Source: Pseudomonas putida
GTDB lineage: Bacteria; Pseudomonadota; Gammaproteobacteria; Pseudomonadales; Pseudomonadaceae
Direction: 5' to 3'
Assembly (NCBI RefSeq): GCF_028682175.1
Contig: NZ_JANHKS010000002.1
Location: 124,001 to 188,000 of the forward strand
DNA length: 64,000 bases
Part shown: positions 1 through 8,996 of the stretch, one piece after another
How positions within the stretch are numbered: the stretch's first letter is position 1
How the letters are laid out: every line of letters begins with the position of its first letter
Translations under genes and position numbers: made by a program
The notes under the pieces: generated by a model
What the model was told of the DNA's origin: nothing
Databases searched by the model: none
Seen by the model: the letters and a program-made list of their open reading frames with translations, nothing else

Positions 1-540
1 GGTCTGGGCGGGCTGGGCCATCTGGGTGTGCAGTTCGCCCGCAAGATGGGTTTCCATACCGTGGTCATCGCCCGAGGCGCCAGCAAGGCCGAAATGGCGC
101 TGTCGCTGGGGGCTCATCGCTACATCGACGCCACCGAAGAAAACGTTGCCGAGGTCTTACGCTCGCTGGGCGGAGCGAAAGTAGTGCTCGGGACTGCTCC
201 AACCGCACAAGGCATGGCAGAGACAATTCCAGGCCTGTCGGCTCGGGGGCAATTGGTCGTGGTCGCCGTTCCCAACGAACCCCTTTCGGTGAACGCAACT
301 GACCTGATCTTCGGCGCGCGCTCGGTCAGCGGCGCCCTCACCGGCACGGTGATTGACAACGAGCAGACCCTGGCTTTCGCCAACCTTCAGGGTGTCCATC
401 CACTGGTAGAGACGTTTCCCCTGGAACAGGCGAGCGAGGCCTACGACCGGATGATGCGGGCAGACGTTCGATTGCGTGCCGTTCTGGTCATGGGAGCGCA
501 GCATCATTCCAGCGGCGGACCTGACCAAGCGCACCCATGA
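1..540 (+). CDS. Zinc-type alcohol dehydrogenase, C-terminal part (partial at window start)
   Basis: The reading frame is open from the first base. It begins inside the NAD(P)-binding Rossmann motif, GLGGLGHLGVQ, followed by the FARKMGF helix. This is the cofactor domain of zinc-dependent medium-chain alcohol dehydrogenases of the AdhA/YahK kind. The catalytic zinc domain lies upstream of the window. The rest follows the family: an acidic or neutral residue after the second strand, a GTAPT-like stretch, and the terminal helix LEQASEAYDRM before VLVMG. The last 15 or so residues look like a strain-specific tail. A histidine kinase starts 52 bp downstream on the same strand. Substrate cannot be told. 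Family assignment is firm; the exact enzyme is not. Confidence 0.9.
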   Translation, partial: GLGGLGHLGVQFARKMGFHTVVIARGASKAEMALSLGAHRYIDATEENVAEVLRSLGGAKVVLGTAPTAQGMAETIPGLSARGQLVVVAVPNEPLSVNATDLIFGARSVSGALTGTVIDNEQTLAFANLQGVHPLVETFPLEQASEAYDRMMRADVRLRAVLVMGAQHHSSGGPDQAHP

Positions 541-592
541 CATCCTCGTCAACTTCCCCAAGCCTGACTGAATACGCAGTGAGGACGGCCGA

Positions 593-2173
593 ATGACTCA
601 ACCCATCACCCTCGCCGAAGCCGAGGTATTTGAGCGCTTTCACGACGCGGTGTTTGTGCGTGACATGGAGGGAACCATCTGTTTCTGGAACTCCGCATCG
701 GCTGCGCTTTACGGCTGGCCCTCACATACGGCGCTGGGGGCGCACGCTCGTACGCTGCTCAAATGTAGGCACGAGCGCGAAGGACACGACACGGCAGACG
801 ACCGACTGTTGGCGGATGGCTATTGGGAAGGCGAGCTCTCCCGGCTTACGGGCTCGGGGACACGTCGATTAGTGAATGCCCGATGGTCGCTGCGTCGAGA
901 TGCTGCCGGTCATCCCGTCGGCATCCTGGAAACCGGCTATGACATCTCGCTGGCCAAAGAAACCGAACAGCATCTGAAGGCCAGCGAGTACCGCTATCGC
1001 AACCTGTTTCAAGCCATGGCGGCGTCGTTCTGGGAGCTGGACTTCACCGCTGTCGGCCCCAAAATCCGCACCCTGCTCGACGCCGGGGTGCGCAACCTGG
1101 AGGCGCATTTTCTGGCTCACCCCGAGGTGGTGCGCGACTTCATGCGCAGCACTCAGGTGGTGGACCTGAACGATCACAGCATCCGCCTGTTCGGTCGCGG
1201 TGATCGTAGCGAGATGCTCGGAAACATCGACCGTTACTGGCCCGACGAGAGTATCCAGGTGTACGCCCGTTGCGTTGTCAAATCCCTCGCGGGGCACCCC
1301 AACAACATCGAAGTCACGCGCCTGAGAACCCTTGAAGGCAAAGAATTCGAGTGCCTGTTCACGGCCTGTTTTTCCAGGGAGAACATCGCGCGCGGGGTAA
1401 TCCTGATCGGCATCATCGATCTGTCTGAACTGGCTGCAGCGCGCCATGCGCTGGAGATCATGCAGACCGAACTGGCCCACGTGGCACGCATTTCGATCCT
1501 GGGCGAGTTGAGTGCGTCAATCACCCATGAGATCAATCAACCCCTTACCTCTATTTCGACGTATGCCCAGGCTGCACTGCGCTGGCTGCGGCGACCCGAG
1601 CCTGACTTGAAAGAAGTGGAGATTGCCTTGATGCAGATCGTCGATGAGGCCCAGCGCACCGACGACGTCATCACGCGCATTCGCGGCATGGCTCTGCGTC
1701 GACCTGCGGAAGAGTCGGACGTGGCGATCAACGACGTCATTCAGGACTCACTGCAATTCACCGACCATGAACTGCGCAAGCATGCCGTGCGCCTGACCAC
1801 TGACCTGGCGGTCTCATTGCCGGCGGTGCGCGCCGACCGGGTGCTGCTGCAACAAGTGATCGTCAACCTGCTGATGAATGCCGCACAGGCAATGGCGTCT
1901 GCCGATTCCCCTTCAAGGGAGCTGACTATACGCAGCGAACACCTGCCCAGCGGTGAAATCAGGCTTCAGGTACTCGACAGCGGCCCAGGCATCGCGCCGG
2001 GGCTGGAAGGCAAGCTGTTCGAAAGCTTCTTCACTACCAAGGCCACGGGAATGGGCATGGGTCTGCCGATATGCCGTTCGATTGTGGAAGCTGCGGGTGG
2101 AGAGATTCAGCTGGCGAACAGATGTGATGGGCAGTCTGGGGCGAAGGTCACGCTGACGCTGCCTGCGTTATGA
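593..2173 (+). CDS. PAS-domain sensor histidine kinase (orphan, FixL/ThcS-like)
   Basis: A soluble 526-residue sensor kinase. Residues about 10-125 form a PAS domain (FHDAVFVRD, FWNSASAALYGW). A second, divergent PAS-like module covers about 130-280. The dimerisation/phosphoacceptor helix carries THEINQPL with the presumed phosphorylated His312. The ATPase domain follows, with N box NLLMNAAQAM near 420, LDSGPGI near 461 and the TGMGMGLPICRS lid near 485. No membrane segment is visible, so it should sense a cytoplasmic signal. This HEINQPL class is often paired with a LuxR-type response regulator, but none is encoded nearby: upstream is an alcohol dehydrogenase and downstream a convergent hydrolase. 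A GAGGA site precedes the ATG. Kinase assignment is firm; the signal is unknown. Confidence 0.93.
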   Translation: MTQPITLAEAEVFERFHDAVFVRDMEGTICFWNSASAALYGWPSHTALGAHARTLLKCRHEREGHDTADDRLLADGYWEGELSRLTGSGTRRLVNARWSLRRDAAGHPVGILETGYDISLAKETEQHLKASEYRYRNLFQAMAASFWELDFTAVGPKIRTLLDAGVRNLEAHFLAHPEVVRDFMRSTQVVDLNDHSIRLFGRGDRSEMLGNIDRYWPDESIQVYARCVVKSLAGHPNNIEVTRLRTLEGKEFECLFTACFSRENIARGVILIGIIDLSELAAARHALEIMQTELAHVARISILGELSASITHEINQPLTSISTYAQAALRWLRRPEPDLKEVEIALMQIVDEAQRTDDVITRIRGMALRRPAEESDVAINDVIQDSLQFTDHELRKHAVRLTTDLAVSLPAVRADRVLLQQVIVNLLMNAAQAMASADSPSRELTIRSEHLPSGEIRLQVLDSGPGIAPGLEGKLFESFFTTKATGMGMGLPICRSIVEAAGGEIQLANRCDGQSGAKVTLTLPAL

Positions 2174-2200
2174 CAGCCGCGGTGAGACGCCAGATAAAGG

Positions 2201-2225
2201 CCCTTCACTGCCTGGCAATGAAGGG
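2201..2225. terminator. Bidirectional hairpin between histidine kinase and hydrolase
   Basis: CCCTTCA and TGAAGGG form a 7-bp stem between two convergent genes. Flanking A-rich and TCTT sequence allows termination in either direction. Based on sequence only. Confidence 0.5.
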
Positions 2226-2234
2226 TCTTGGGCA

Positions 2235-3212
2235 TCAGGCTTTGATGAAGGCCAGAAGGTCCTCGTTGATGACTTCCGGATGCGTCGTGCACATGCCGTG
2301 CGGGTAGCCCTTGTAGACTTTCAGCGTGCCATTTTTCAGAAGCTTGATCGAAAGCTCCGCTGAGTCTGCAATTGGCACGATCTGATCGTCATCGCCGTGC
2401 AGGACCAGCACCGGCACGCTGATCTTTTTCAGGTCCTCGGTGAAGTCGGTTTCCGAAAACGCCTTGATGCAGTCGTAGTGGGCTTTGGCGCCGCCCATCA
2501 TGCCCTGACGCCACCAGTTTTCCTTGATGCCCTCGGACACCTTCGCGCCTTCCCGGTTGTAACCATAGAACGGCACCGGCACGTCCTTGTAAAACTGCGC
2601 ACGGTTGGCGGCGAGTGCTGACCGGAACCCGTCAAAGACGTCGATCGGCAGACCGCCAGGGTTCTTCGCCGACTTGACCATGATCGGCGGCACAGCGCCA
2701 ATCAACACCGCCTTGGCCACCCGACCCGCGCCATGTTGAGCGACGTAGCGCGCCACCTCGCCGCCACCGGTTGAGTGACCGATGTGTACGACATTCTTCA
2801 ATTTGAGATGCGTGACCAGCGCAGCGACGTCTGCCGCGTAAGTGTCCATGTCGTTGCCCGTGGAGGTCTGGGTCGAGCGCCCATGACCGCGACGGTCGTG
2901 GGCAATGACCCGATAGCCTTTGGAGACGAAGAACAGCATCTGAGCATCCCAGTCATCGGAGCTGAGCGGCCAGCCATGGTGAAACACGATGGGCTGCCCC
3001 GAACCCCAGTCCTTGTAGAAAATTTCTGTGCCGTCTGAGGTGGTGAAGCTCGTCATGTCATTGCGTCCTTCTTTGAGAGTCGCCGCTGTGGCGGCCTGGG
3101 CGCTGGTTGCGCCCATGACCATAGCTGAAAGTGAACCTGCAGCCAGCGCCGTCGCGCCGACCTTGAGCACCTGCCTGCGTGAGCTCGATGGTGTGTTGGG
3201 AGTGTCAGACAC
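2235..3212 (-). CDS. Tat-exported alpha/beta hydrolase (non-haem chloroperoxidase-like)
   Basis: The protein begins with a twin-arginine signal: [10 protein letters not shown], then a hydrophobic alanine-rich stretch ending TSAQA. It should therefore be exported folded. The mature part is a cofactor-free haloperoxidase/esterase-type alpha/beta hydrolase. It has the HHGWP oxyanion strand, the nucleophile elbow GHSTGG, the acid in [10 protein letters not shown] and the catalytic histidine in YPHGM. I chose the GTG at 3212 because AAGAGAGG lies 8 bases before it; an in-frame ATG at 3248 has no such site. It converges on the histidine kinase gene. The true activity (esterase, lactonase or perhydrolase) cannot be read from sequence. 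Confidence 0.9.
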   Translation of the reverse strand: MSDTPNTPSSSRRQVLKVGATALAAGSLSAMVMGATSAQAATAATLKEGRNDMTSFTTSDGTEIFYKDWGSGQPIVFHHGWPLSSDDWDAQMLFFVSKGYRVIAHDRRGHGRSTQTSTGNDMDTYAADVAALVTHLKLKNVVHIGHSTGGGEVARYVAQHGAGRVAKAVLIGAVPPIMVKSAKNPGGLPIDVFDGFRSALAANRAQFYKDVPVPFYGYNREGAKVSEGIKENWWRQGMMGGAKAHYDCIKAFSETDFTEDLKKISVPVLVLHGDDDQIVPIADSAELSIKLLKNGTLKVYKGYPHGMCTTHPEVINEDLLAFIKA

Positions 3213-3299
3213 AGTCGTTACCTCTCTTGGGTCGTAAACGAAAGTCATCAGGGGTGGGCGCCAACAGTGCCCAACCCAAGGTCAGGAAGATTGATAGGT

Positions 3300-3611
3300 T
3301 CAGCTGTGCGAAGCGCCAGCACTGCCGGCGTCACAGACTTGTATGGAGAGCAAAGCGTCATGGGCCATCAGCGTGTCGACGGCAGGTTGGAACAGATACT
3401 CGAAACTGGCTCGCATCGCATCGATGGAATTCCAGGCGCAGTGAATGGCCCAACGCCCCACAGGGCGCTCAGCGGTATCCAGTTGGCAGCACACACAACC
3501 ATCGGAGGCTTTCAGACGTGCAACCGATTCCTGCATCAGGTGCCCACAGGTCTGGGAGAAACACTCGCGGGTATGAATCAGAACGACTTTTTCCAACGTG
3601 TCAGTGTTCAT
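3300..3611 (-). CDS. Small antibiotic-biosynthesis-monooxygenase-like (ABM fold) protein
   Basis: A 103-residue protein on the same strand as, and upstream of, the Tat hydrolase. The pattern resembles the dimeric ferredoxin-like ABM family: an N-terminal beta strand (KVVLIH), a helix, a strand of the type GCVCCQLDTAE, then WAIHCAWNSIDAMRASFEYL, where ABM proteins usually have an E-x-W-x-S followed by a helix. The start ATG follows GGGGAA by four bases. ABM proteins range from quinol monooxygenases to haem-degrading enzymes and stress proteins, so no reaction is assigned. It could instead be an unrelated small alpha+beta protein. Confidence in a real gene is higher than in the family. Confidence 0.6.
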   Translation of the reverse strand: MNTDTLEKVVLIHTRECFSQTCGHLMQESVARLKASDGCVCCQLDTAERPVGRWAIHCAWNSIDAMRASFEYLFQPAVDTLMAHDALLSIQVCDAGSAGASHS

Positions 3612-3919
3612 GGGATTCCCCGATGAATGGCCAGTGCCGAGTCATCAAGGCGCCAGACGGCAGCGCAAGAAAAATGCTCGAACTGGTTCGTATGATCTTG
3701 CGCGCGAGAGCGGTGCGCCATTATCGGTTCGCATAGGCAACCCACACCTTGGTATGGCGTATGTACAGGGCATATCGCCCACTCGCAGGCCTCACATCGA
3801 GGCCGTGCGCGACTGAAATCCGAGCAGGCGCATGGCAGGAATCACGACGCTTTTCGTCGTTTTATTTTCAAATCCCCAACGGCACGATGTGGCGGACCTC
3901 CTCCTGGGAAATCGCCGCC

Positions 3920-4807
3920 ATGACTGTTTCACCGTCCAACCTTCCCGCCGTACACACGCCTCGCATCGCCATTTCGGGCGCCACCGGCCGGGTCGGTGCG
4001 CAGTTAATCAATAGTCTGATCAACGACCCTGTCAACCTCCTCGCTCTAACGCGAACGCCGGCCAAAACCCGGTTTCCATCCGGAGTCGACGTGGCGAGCA
4101 TTGACTTCGACCAGGCGGACACACTGCCCCAGGCACTTGATGGCGTCGACACGCTGTTCCTGGCACATGGCACTTCAGACCGCCAGGTCGAAAATGAAAT
4201 TGCACTGATTGACGCGGCTGTCGTGGCGGGCGTGACACATATCGTCAAGCTCTCGGCGATGGGGCCGGCGACACCGCTCAACCCATTCGCCTGGCACATG
4301 CGCATCGAGGCCCATCTGGCGATCCAGCCTGTGGCATCTACCGTGTTACGGCCCACGGCCTTCGCTGACGTACTCAAACGCGCCGGGGCTCAGGTGGCGA
4401 ATGGAACCTGGGGCGGATCGGCAGGCAACGGAGCAGTCAACTTCATCGACACCCGGGATGTCGCGCAGACCGCCAGGGTCGCCTTGCTCGAAGAGGTCAG
4501 CACGCGCTCCCAGCGGGCTTATCACCTGACAGGGCCTCGCGCCTGGACGATGCAAGACATTGCCGCTGAGCTGACCCGCCTGCTGCAGCGGCCGGTTGCT
4601 TACCATCAGCGCTCTGCCACCGAGCATCGCGCAATGCTGATCAGAGAAGGCGCATCAGCGCTGATGGCCGATCTCCTGAGCGGTATGGACTTGATGTATC
4701 ACGAATCGGCGCTGTCGGAGATCACCTTGACGGTCGAGCAGATGACCGGCAAACCGCCCCGTTCATTATCTGACTGGTTGATCGAGAACATCAGCCTGTT
4801 CCGCTGA
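3920..4807 (+). CDS. NmrA-like NAD(P)-binding reductase / azoreductase-type SDR
   Basis: A 295-residue atypical short-chain dehydrogenase of the NmrA/HSCARG/NAD(P)H-azoreductase group. The glycine-rich cofactor loop is SGATGRVG near residue 20. LTRTPAKT follows as the adenosine-phosphate-binding strand, then the VDTLFLAHGTSD strand and the THIVKLSAMGP segment. The C-terminal half (LTGPRAWTMQDIAAEL) is the usual lid domain. The frame is open about 170 bases further upstream, but those codons resemble no family member. The ATG at 3920 gives the normal length, and GGGAA precedes it. Gene 35302-36171 belongs to the same family. Substrate unknown. Confidence 0.88.
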   Translation: MTVSPSNLPAVHTPRIAISGATGRVGAQLINSLINDPVNLLALTRTPAKTRFPSGVDVASIDFDQADTLPQALDGVDTLFLAHGTSDRQVENEIALIDAAVVAGVTHIVKLSAMGPATPLNPFAWHMRIEAHLAIQPVASTVLRPTAFADVLKRAGAQVANGTWGGSAGNGAVNFIDTRDVAQTARVALLEEVSTRSQRAYHLTGPRAWTMQDIAAELTRLLQRPVAYHQRSATEHRAMLIREGASALMADLLSGMDLMYHESALSEITLTVEQMTGKPPRSLSDWLIENISLFR

Positions 4808-4976
4808 TGCTTTGTGGTTCAGAGACGAACGTCGTGCAGGCTGGGCAGCAATCCGTTCACACCAAGGTATAGCTGAGCTGTATTCAGGTAGGAGTGAGGC
4901 CCGAAGCAAACTGACTTATCGTTTCCCCACGCCAGATTTCGATCAACGCTTACATCGATTGTGAGGGCCATTCGTC

Positions 4977-5564
4977 ATGGACAGTTGGAACACTCGTCAG
5001 CCAAGCGACTCTCTCGGTCTTATGGCCACCCGACATGCCACGCTGGATTCGGCCCAGACCTGCGAACGTATCGCACTGCTGGAGTTGCTGCAGCAACACC
5101 TGACGACCACCGTCCAGTTGCACCAGTACGTCCACAGCCTGGAAATCAGGCTGCGCAATGTGAGCTTTGTCGACGTCCGGGAGTTGTTCCATCGCATCGG
5201 GGTTGCCACCGAGCATTGCTCGGCATTTCTTGATGAGCGGATTCGCGACATGGGCGGCGCGATGCAACTGCAACGGCAGATCGTCAACGCGCTGAGGCTG
5301 AATCAGGACGATCGCTGGTACGAATTGAGTTTTGCAGCCTGCATCGATCAGATCACCCAACGTACACATGCTTTGATGGCGTTTTCAGCTCAGGCCAAAA
5401 GATTAATGGATCGCGCCGTCATCAGTGGCGATTACAACAGCCTGCATGTCATGACCGATTGCGTCTATCAGATCAGCCAACTGGTGGCGCTGATCCAGAT
5501 CCATATTCCCCTGGAGCCGCTGGCAATGGCCAAGCAGGCTTCGGCCCGATCAGAAAGAGGATGA
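4977..5564 (+). CDS. Divergent Dps-like ferritin-fold protein
   Basis: A 195-residue all-helical protein. The middle resembles Dps: a helix LLQQHLTTTVQLHQYVHS, where Dps has its first ferroxidase histidine, then ELFHRIGVATEHCSAFLDERIRDMGG, close to the Dps pattern of an iron-site aspartate/glutamate helix ending ERI-x-x-LGG. Several canonical iron ligands are replaced (for example the second His/Asp positions), so it may bind iron poorly. Dps proteins protect DNA and iron stores under stress. The start ATG has GTGAGGG upstream. About 700 bp without convincing genes follow. Family assignment is moderate and rests on the DERIRDMGG segment and the helix pattern. Confidence 0.65.
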   Translation: MDSWNTRQPSDSLGLMATRHATLDSAQTCERIALLELLQQHLTTTVQLHQYVHSLEIRLRNVSFVDVRELFHRIGVATEHCSAFLDERIRDMGGAMQLQRQIVNALRLNQDDRWYELSFAACIDQITQRTHALMAFSAQAKRLMDRAVISGDYNSLHVMTDCVYQISQLVALIQIHIPLEPLAMAKQASARSERG

Positions 5565-6254
5565 ACCAGCAGGCTTGTCGGTGAGTTCTAACGCACTGCC
5601 AGACGCAACTCTCTCGCTTGAGAGAACCATCACCTGGAATAAAGGCTGACGAACGCAGGGTGAACCATGCGACTCCCCGCTTGATGGCGTTACTGAGCGT
5701 CCGCAATGGGTCGATAGCAGCCACTGGCGCCAGACCGTTACGGCCAGAATTTAACGTGCGAGCTATGCCAGCGTGCACAATGTGTCCATGAACATCGGGC
5801 CCGATAAATCTCGTACTGCACCATCGCCAGCAACGAAACAGCCCGCAGCGCCAGCGAACGACTCCTGCTCATCAACAGCAATGTCCAAACTGCAATGGAC
5901 TATGTAGCGTAATAGCCAGCCACCCGCGACGCGACCGCAAGGTTCCACTGTCTGGTGATAGCCATCAACCGACAGCGGCCCGGCACCGTGGTGCTGAGCA
6001 ACACGATATGCCGCGCGGTAGCTGGATTCATCGAGTGAGGTTTCGTTTTCCATTTGCATTCGGAATGGCTAAGAAGGGGCAATTATCTACACACTCACGC
6101 GAAATGTCCGTACGCCAGCTACCAGCCAGAAGCAGCCGGCCGGTGGGTAAAGCCACATTGCTCATGATCTTAACGGCTACTCGCGAGGCAGCATGACCGG
6201 CTCCATCGTGACTCCAGACACCTCATTTCGGCCGGTCGTGCTGCCACCGTTGGT
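5565..6254. other. Gene-poor stretch with degenerate intergenic repeat
   Basis: About 690 bp without a convincing coding region on either strand. Open frames here are short, lack family resemblance and lack ribosome sites. Near 5708-5749 lies a degenerate repeat unit (TCGATAGCAGCC, CTGGCGCCAG, TTACGGCCAGAA) that recurs elsewhere in the window. The remainder may be decayed coding DNA, but no ancestor could be recognised. Confidence 0.5.
5708..5749. repeat. Degenerate dispersed intergenic repeat, copy 1
   Basis: Contains TCGATAGCAGCC and, after four bases, CTGGCGCCAG...TTACGGCCAGAA. The second half matches the copy at 17861-17884, and the first half matches the one at 6788-6812. Confidence 0.45.
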
Positions 6255-6584
6255 TCAGTCTTCGTTGAACGGCCCTGCCTCAAAGGAGATTTGACCGTCC
6301 ATAAACTCTCGCACCCAAATATCGCGCGTCTCTTCGCCCACGCCTTTGACTGTGAAACTAAGTTTCGGCAATAAGCGTGCAACCACTTCAAAAAGTGCAC
6401 GAACTGACCAGCTATCCAACGAAAAGTACGCATTGGACTCGGTGCATGCGGTGACGAGGTCGGTGTAAACGTCTTGGCTGAGGGCGTTACTGTCCAGGTA
6501 TGCGATCAACTCCGATCGCACGCTGTCCAGTACCAGCAAGTCACCGTCCAACGGTTGGACCCAAACATCAGTGTGAAAGCTCAT
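6255..6584 (-). CDS. Small acidic protein of unknown function
   Basis: A 109-residue acidic protein with no family I recognise. I chose ATG 6584 because GGAGG lies six bases upstream; the ATG at 6614 does not have this. The sequence is soluble, with a strand-rich start (DVWVQPLDGDLLVLD), a helical middle (ELIAYLD, DVYTDLVTAC) and a C-terminal strand pair ending RDIWVREFMDG, then EAGPFNED. Small, acidic, isolated proteins of this shape are sometimes orphan immunity proteins, but no toxin gene is adjacent, so this is only a thought. It sits alone between gene-poor stretches. Confidence 0.6.
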   Translation of the reverse strand: MSFHTDVWVQPLDGDLLVLDSVRSELIAYLDSNALSQDVYTDLVTACTESNAYFSLDSWSVRALFEVVARLLPKLSFTVKGVGEETRDIWVREFMDGQISFEAGPFNED

Positions 6585-6955
6585 TGCAGACCTCCGTGTA
6601 ATAGTTAAAGGCATTTTGCCGTACGCTCCACGGCTATGCCTAGTCAGCTTCCCTGATATTCAATCTCACGCATTTCAACAGTTCTTCTCCTTCTGAGGCC
6701 CCTGGTATAGCTCATTCGACCGTCGTGATTTTCCCGCATACCCGCCGCCGTTGATTTCAACAAACGCCTCAATTGTGTCGATCGAACGACCGCTTGTGGC
6801 CGATAGCAGCCTGTGGTGACCGGCCGCTCCCTGCCATAACCAGCCACTCCCAACATAACGCCTCTGCCAGAAACGCACAGCCTTTCAACAACGGCATCCT
6901 CGCCGAGTTCGCGACCTTACATCAGGGCTACTCAAGCCGCACCCCCGACACCGGC
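6585..6955. other. Intergenic DNA with degenerate repeat
   Basis: About 370 bp between the small unknown gene and the anti-sigma gene. Short open frames have no ribosome sites or family likeness. It holds a copy of the dispersed repeat (GGCCGATAGCAGCC at about 6798). Confidence 0.5.
6788..6812. repeat. Degenerate dispersed intergenic repeat, copy 2
   Basis: Reads ACCGCTTGTGGCCGATAGC and then AGCC. Its GGCCGATAGC core is the reverse complement of the core at 17281-17304 (GCTATCGGCC). Confidence 0.45.
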
Positions 6956-7654
6956 TCATATCACCTTCACCGCACGGCCTATGAACTGGATCGGGCCGGT
7001 CGGCCGGCCGGTTGGCGACCCTCCGGCTTTCTCCAGGGTCAGTTCGAATAGCTGATCAGGTTCAAGCGGCGGCAGGCTCTGCAACGGAACGCGGTTAGGC
7101 GCGCCTGGCTTGACCAGACCCAGGGAAACCGGGGCGCCCCACCGCTCGCCTTTGGTCCAGAATTGCAGCGCCATGCCATCGGGAACCGAATCCTGCCCCA
7201 GCGGAAGCAGCTCGATGGTTCGGTTGTCGTTGGCCTGTACCACCCAGCCGGGCGCCTGGCTGTTCGGAGCCACCAGCACCACCAGGTATTGGGTCGTGGG
7301 CGCAGGGGCATTGAGCAGGATGAACGCCAGCATCAGGCTTGCCGCAAACCCCGCCGCACTCAATCCCTGCCACAGGCCCAGGCGCTGCCACCAGCTTGCC
7401 TGACGTTGGGCGGGCGCTGCGGCAAACTCGTCAAGGCTGCGCTGGATACGGCCCCACAGTCGGGCACTGGGCGGCACCGGCGTGGCGAGTTCGGTGAGGT
7501 CCAGCAGGCGAACCTCCCAGGCATCCACGGCGGCTCTCAGTGCAGCGTTGGTGCGCAGGCGCTCGGTCAGGTCGGCATGTTGTTCGGGGGACAGCGTTCC
7601 CAGCACATATTCTCCGGCGAGGGCGTCCAGTGTTTCGGCGGCTTCGGGCTTCAT
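6956..7654 (-). CDS. Anti-sigma factor, RskA / anti-sigma-K type
   Basis: A 232-residue single-pass membrane anti-sigma factor. The N-terminal cytoplasmic part (LAGEYVLGTLSPEQHADLTERL) is the usual sigma-binding domain. One membrane segment follows (LSAAGFAASLMLAFILLN, about residues 95-112). The periplasmic RskA domain comes last, with the hallmark PDGMALQFW strand and the C-terminal PTGPIQFIGRAVKV. It should hold the adjacent ECF sigma factor at the membrane until an envelope or redox signal arrives. The start ATG overlaps the sigma stop codon as ATGA, which shows translational coupling and fixes the start. Family assignment is firm. Confidence 0.92.
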   Translation of the reverse strand: MKPEAAETLDALAGEYVLGTLSPEQHADLTERLRTNAALRAAVDAWEVRLLDLTELATPVPPSARLWGRIQRSLDEFAAAPAQRQASWWQRLGLWQGLSAAGFAASLMLAFILLNAPAPTTQYLVVLVAPNSQAPGWVVQANDNRTIELLPLGQDSVPDGMALQFWTKGERWGAPVSLGLVKPGAPNRVPLQSLPPLEPDQLFELTLEKAGGSPTGRPTGPIQFIGRAVKVI

Positions 7655-8199
7655 TCCAGACACTCCCGCAGCGCCTTGAGGCTGCGCTTGATCCAGGCTT
7701 TGACAGTCCCCAGCGGCGCACCCAGCAAGGTGGCGATTTCGGCATGGCTGCAGCCGTCCACGTAGGCGTGCAGGATGCAGCGCTGCGGTGTGGGTTGCAG
7801 TTGCTCAAGGCAGCGGTAGATCTTCGCCGACCCTGACCACAGGTCTGCATCGTGCTGCCCCCCGTGCAACACGACGCCGGTATCGATCCCGGACTCATCC
7901 AGCTCGGTTTCCCGCCGCGTATCGCGTATCGAATTCAGCGCCAGGTGGCGGGTGATGCTGTAGATCCAGCCCCGGGCCGAACCGCGCTCGGGATCGAAGC
8001 TGGCTGCGCGGGTCCAGATGCGCACCATGGCATCGTGGACGACGTCTTCTGCCGTGGCGTGGTCGCGGGCGATGCGCCGGGCCACACCCAGCATACGTGC
8101 CCCCTCATGATCGTAGAGCGCCTGCAAGGCTCTCCGGTCGCCCTGTGCACAGGCCTCCAGACAGCGGTGGAAATCGAAGGGGACTACAGGCGCGTTCAA
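7651..8199 (-). CDS. ECF RNA polymerase sigma factor (SigK/RpoE-like)
   Basis: A group-IV sigma factor with region 2 (LYDHEGARMLGVARRI, then AEDVVHDAMVRIWTRAASFDP and ARGWIYSITRHLALNSIRD) and region 4 (LQPTPQRCILHAYVDGCSHAEIATLLGAPLGTVKAWIKRSLKAL). It is partnered with the RskA-type anti-sigma by an ATGA overlap. The frame stays open to an ATG at 8283, but that leader contains a perfect 20-bp hairpin at 8231-8250 that looks like the terminator of the upstream gene. I therefore prefer the TTG at 8199, with AAGGA about ten bases before it, giving 182 residues, a normal ECF length. The start remains uncertain; the family does not. It may also control the DUF3455 gene upstream. Confidence 0.9.
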   Translation of the reverse strand: MNAPVVPFDFHRCLEACAQGDRRALQALYDHEGARMLGVARRIARDHATAEDVVHDAMVRIWTRAASFDPERGSARGWIYSITRHLALNSIRDTRRETELDESGIDTGVVLHGGQHDADLWSGSAKIYRCLEQLQPTPQRCILHAYVDGCSHAEIATLLGAPLGTVKAWIKRSLKALRECLE

Positions 8200-8230
8200 C
8201 GTGTGCGGTGTCCTTGTTTCAAACGGGGTG

Positions 8231-8250
8231 CCCCGGTCATCTGACCGGGG
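8231..8250 (-). terminator. Perfect hairpin downstream of the DUF3455 gene
   Basis: CCCCGGTCA and TGACCGGGG form a 9-bp perfect stem with a 2-base centre, 55 bases after the DUF3455 stop codon. There is no strong T-run, so it could instead be a regulatory dyad for the sigma factor gene. Confidence 0.5.
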
Positions 8251-8304
8251 TGCTTGCCCAACAGCGTAGAGGATCGATCGCAACGGCGTCTGCCTGATTG
8301 CGTA

Positions 8305-8832
8305 TCACTTGGCCGTCCAGAACAGATAGTCTGCCTGATACTTGACGATCTGCTGCGCGCCCTTGTTCTGGGCGGTGCAATCGCTCGCCGGGGCCACGCC
8401 GCCACGGGTAGCCACGCGCTGGATGTAGCTGACCCCTTGCATAGCGCCCGTGCCTTCGACCGGGTTGGCTTTGACCAGTTGATACGGCAAGTCGCCGTCA
8501 GCCGCTTTTGCCACCGCCAACTGGGTGCCGGTGACTTTCGAACCGTCCTTGGCCTGCCAAGTAGCCGGAGGGCCGAAGTAGTCACCCACGGGTTTGCCGG
8601 CACGGTCGTTGAGCACGGCCTTGGGGCCCACGAAGGTCCATTCTGTCTTGCCAGGGGCATCGGTCTTGTCGCGGCATTGATACGTGATTTCGCCGACGCC
8701 GACGGTTTCAAGCATCACCCGATGGCCATCAGGGACTTTGACCGCATCCGGCAGCGCGGACTGGGCGTGGGCAGTCTGCAGGCCGATAGCGAGGCTGCAG
8801 GCGAGCAGGCAGACGGAGGTTTTGATGTTCAT
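8305..8832 (-). CDS. DUF3455 secreted protein
   Basis: A 175-residue protein with a Sec signal peptide (MNIKTSVCLLACSLAIGLQTAHAQ) and a DUF3455 body: PDGHRVMLETVGVGEITYQCR, WTFVGPKAVLNDRAGKPVGDYFGPPATWQAKDGSKV (given in part), and the C-terminal ADYLFW. Proteins of this group are periplasmic or extracellular, resemble a beta-rich dehydrin-like fold and have no established function. The ATG at 8832 follows AGGAG by eight bases; the longer open frame to 8916 lacks this. It lies upstream of the ECF sigma/anti-sigma pair on the same strand, so it may be a target of that sigma factor. Confidence 0.88.
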   Translation of the reverse strand: MNIKTSVCLLACSLAIGLQTAHAQSALPDAVKVPDGHRVMLETVGVGEITYQCRDKTDAPGKTEWTFVGPKAVLNDRAGKPVGDYFGPPATWQAKDGSKVTGTQLAVAKAADGDLPYQLVKANPVEGTGAMQGVSYIQRVATRGGVAPASDCTAQNKGAQQIVKYQADYLFWTAK

Positions 8833-8996
8833 GGGCAGTGCTCCTGAAGGATCATTGGGCTGGGCAGTCACATGCCGCCCATTACCAATACCCGCCAGTT
8901 GCAGAACTGGATGCACCGCCTGAAAAAATAATTACGCGAGGGTCTGGGCATCCCGACGGGGATACCCAGCCTGCCCGGTTCGACGCGGTCAGTGAT

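Noticed and set aside
5763..6059. Possible minus-strand small gene in the gene-poor stretch
   Set aside because: No ribosome site, no domain; composition like random GC-rich frames.
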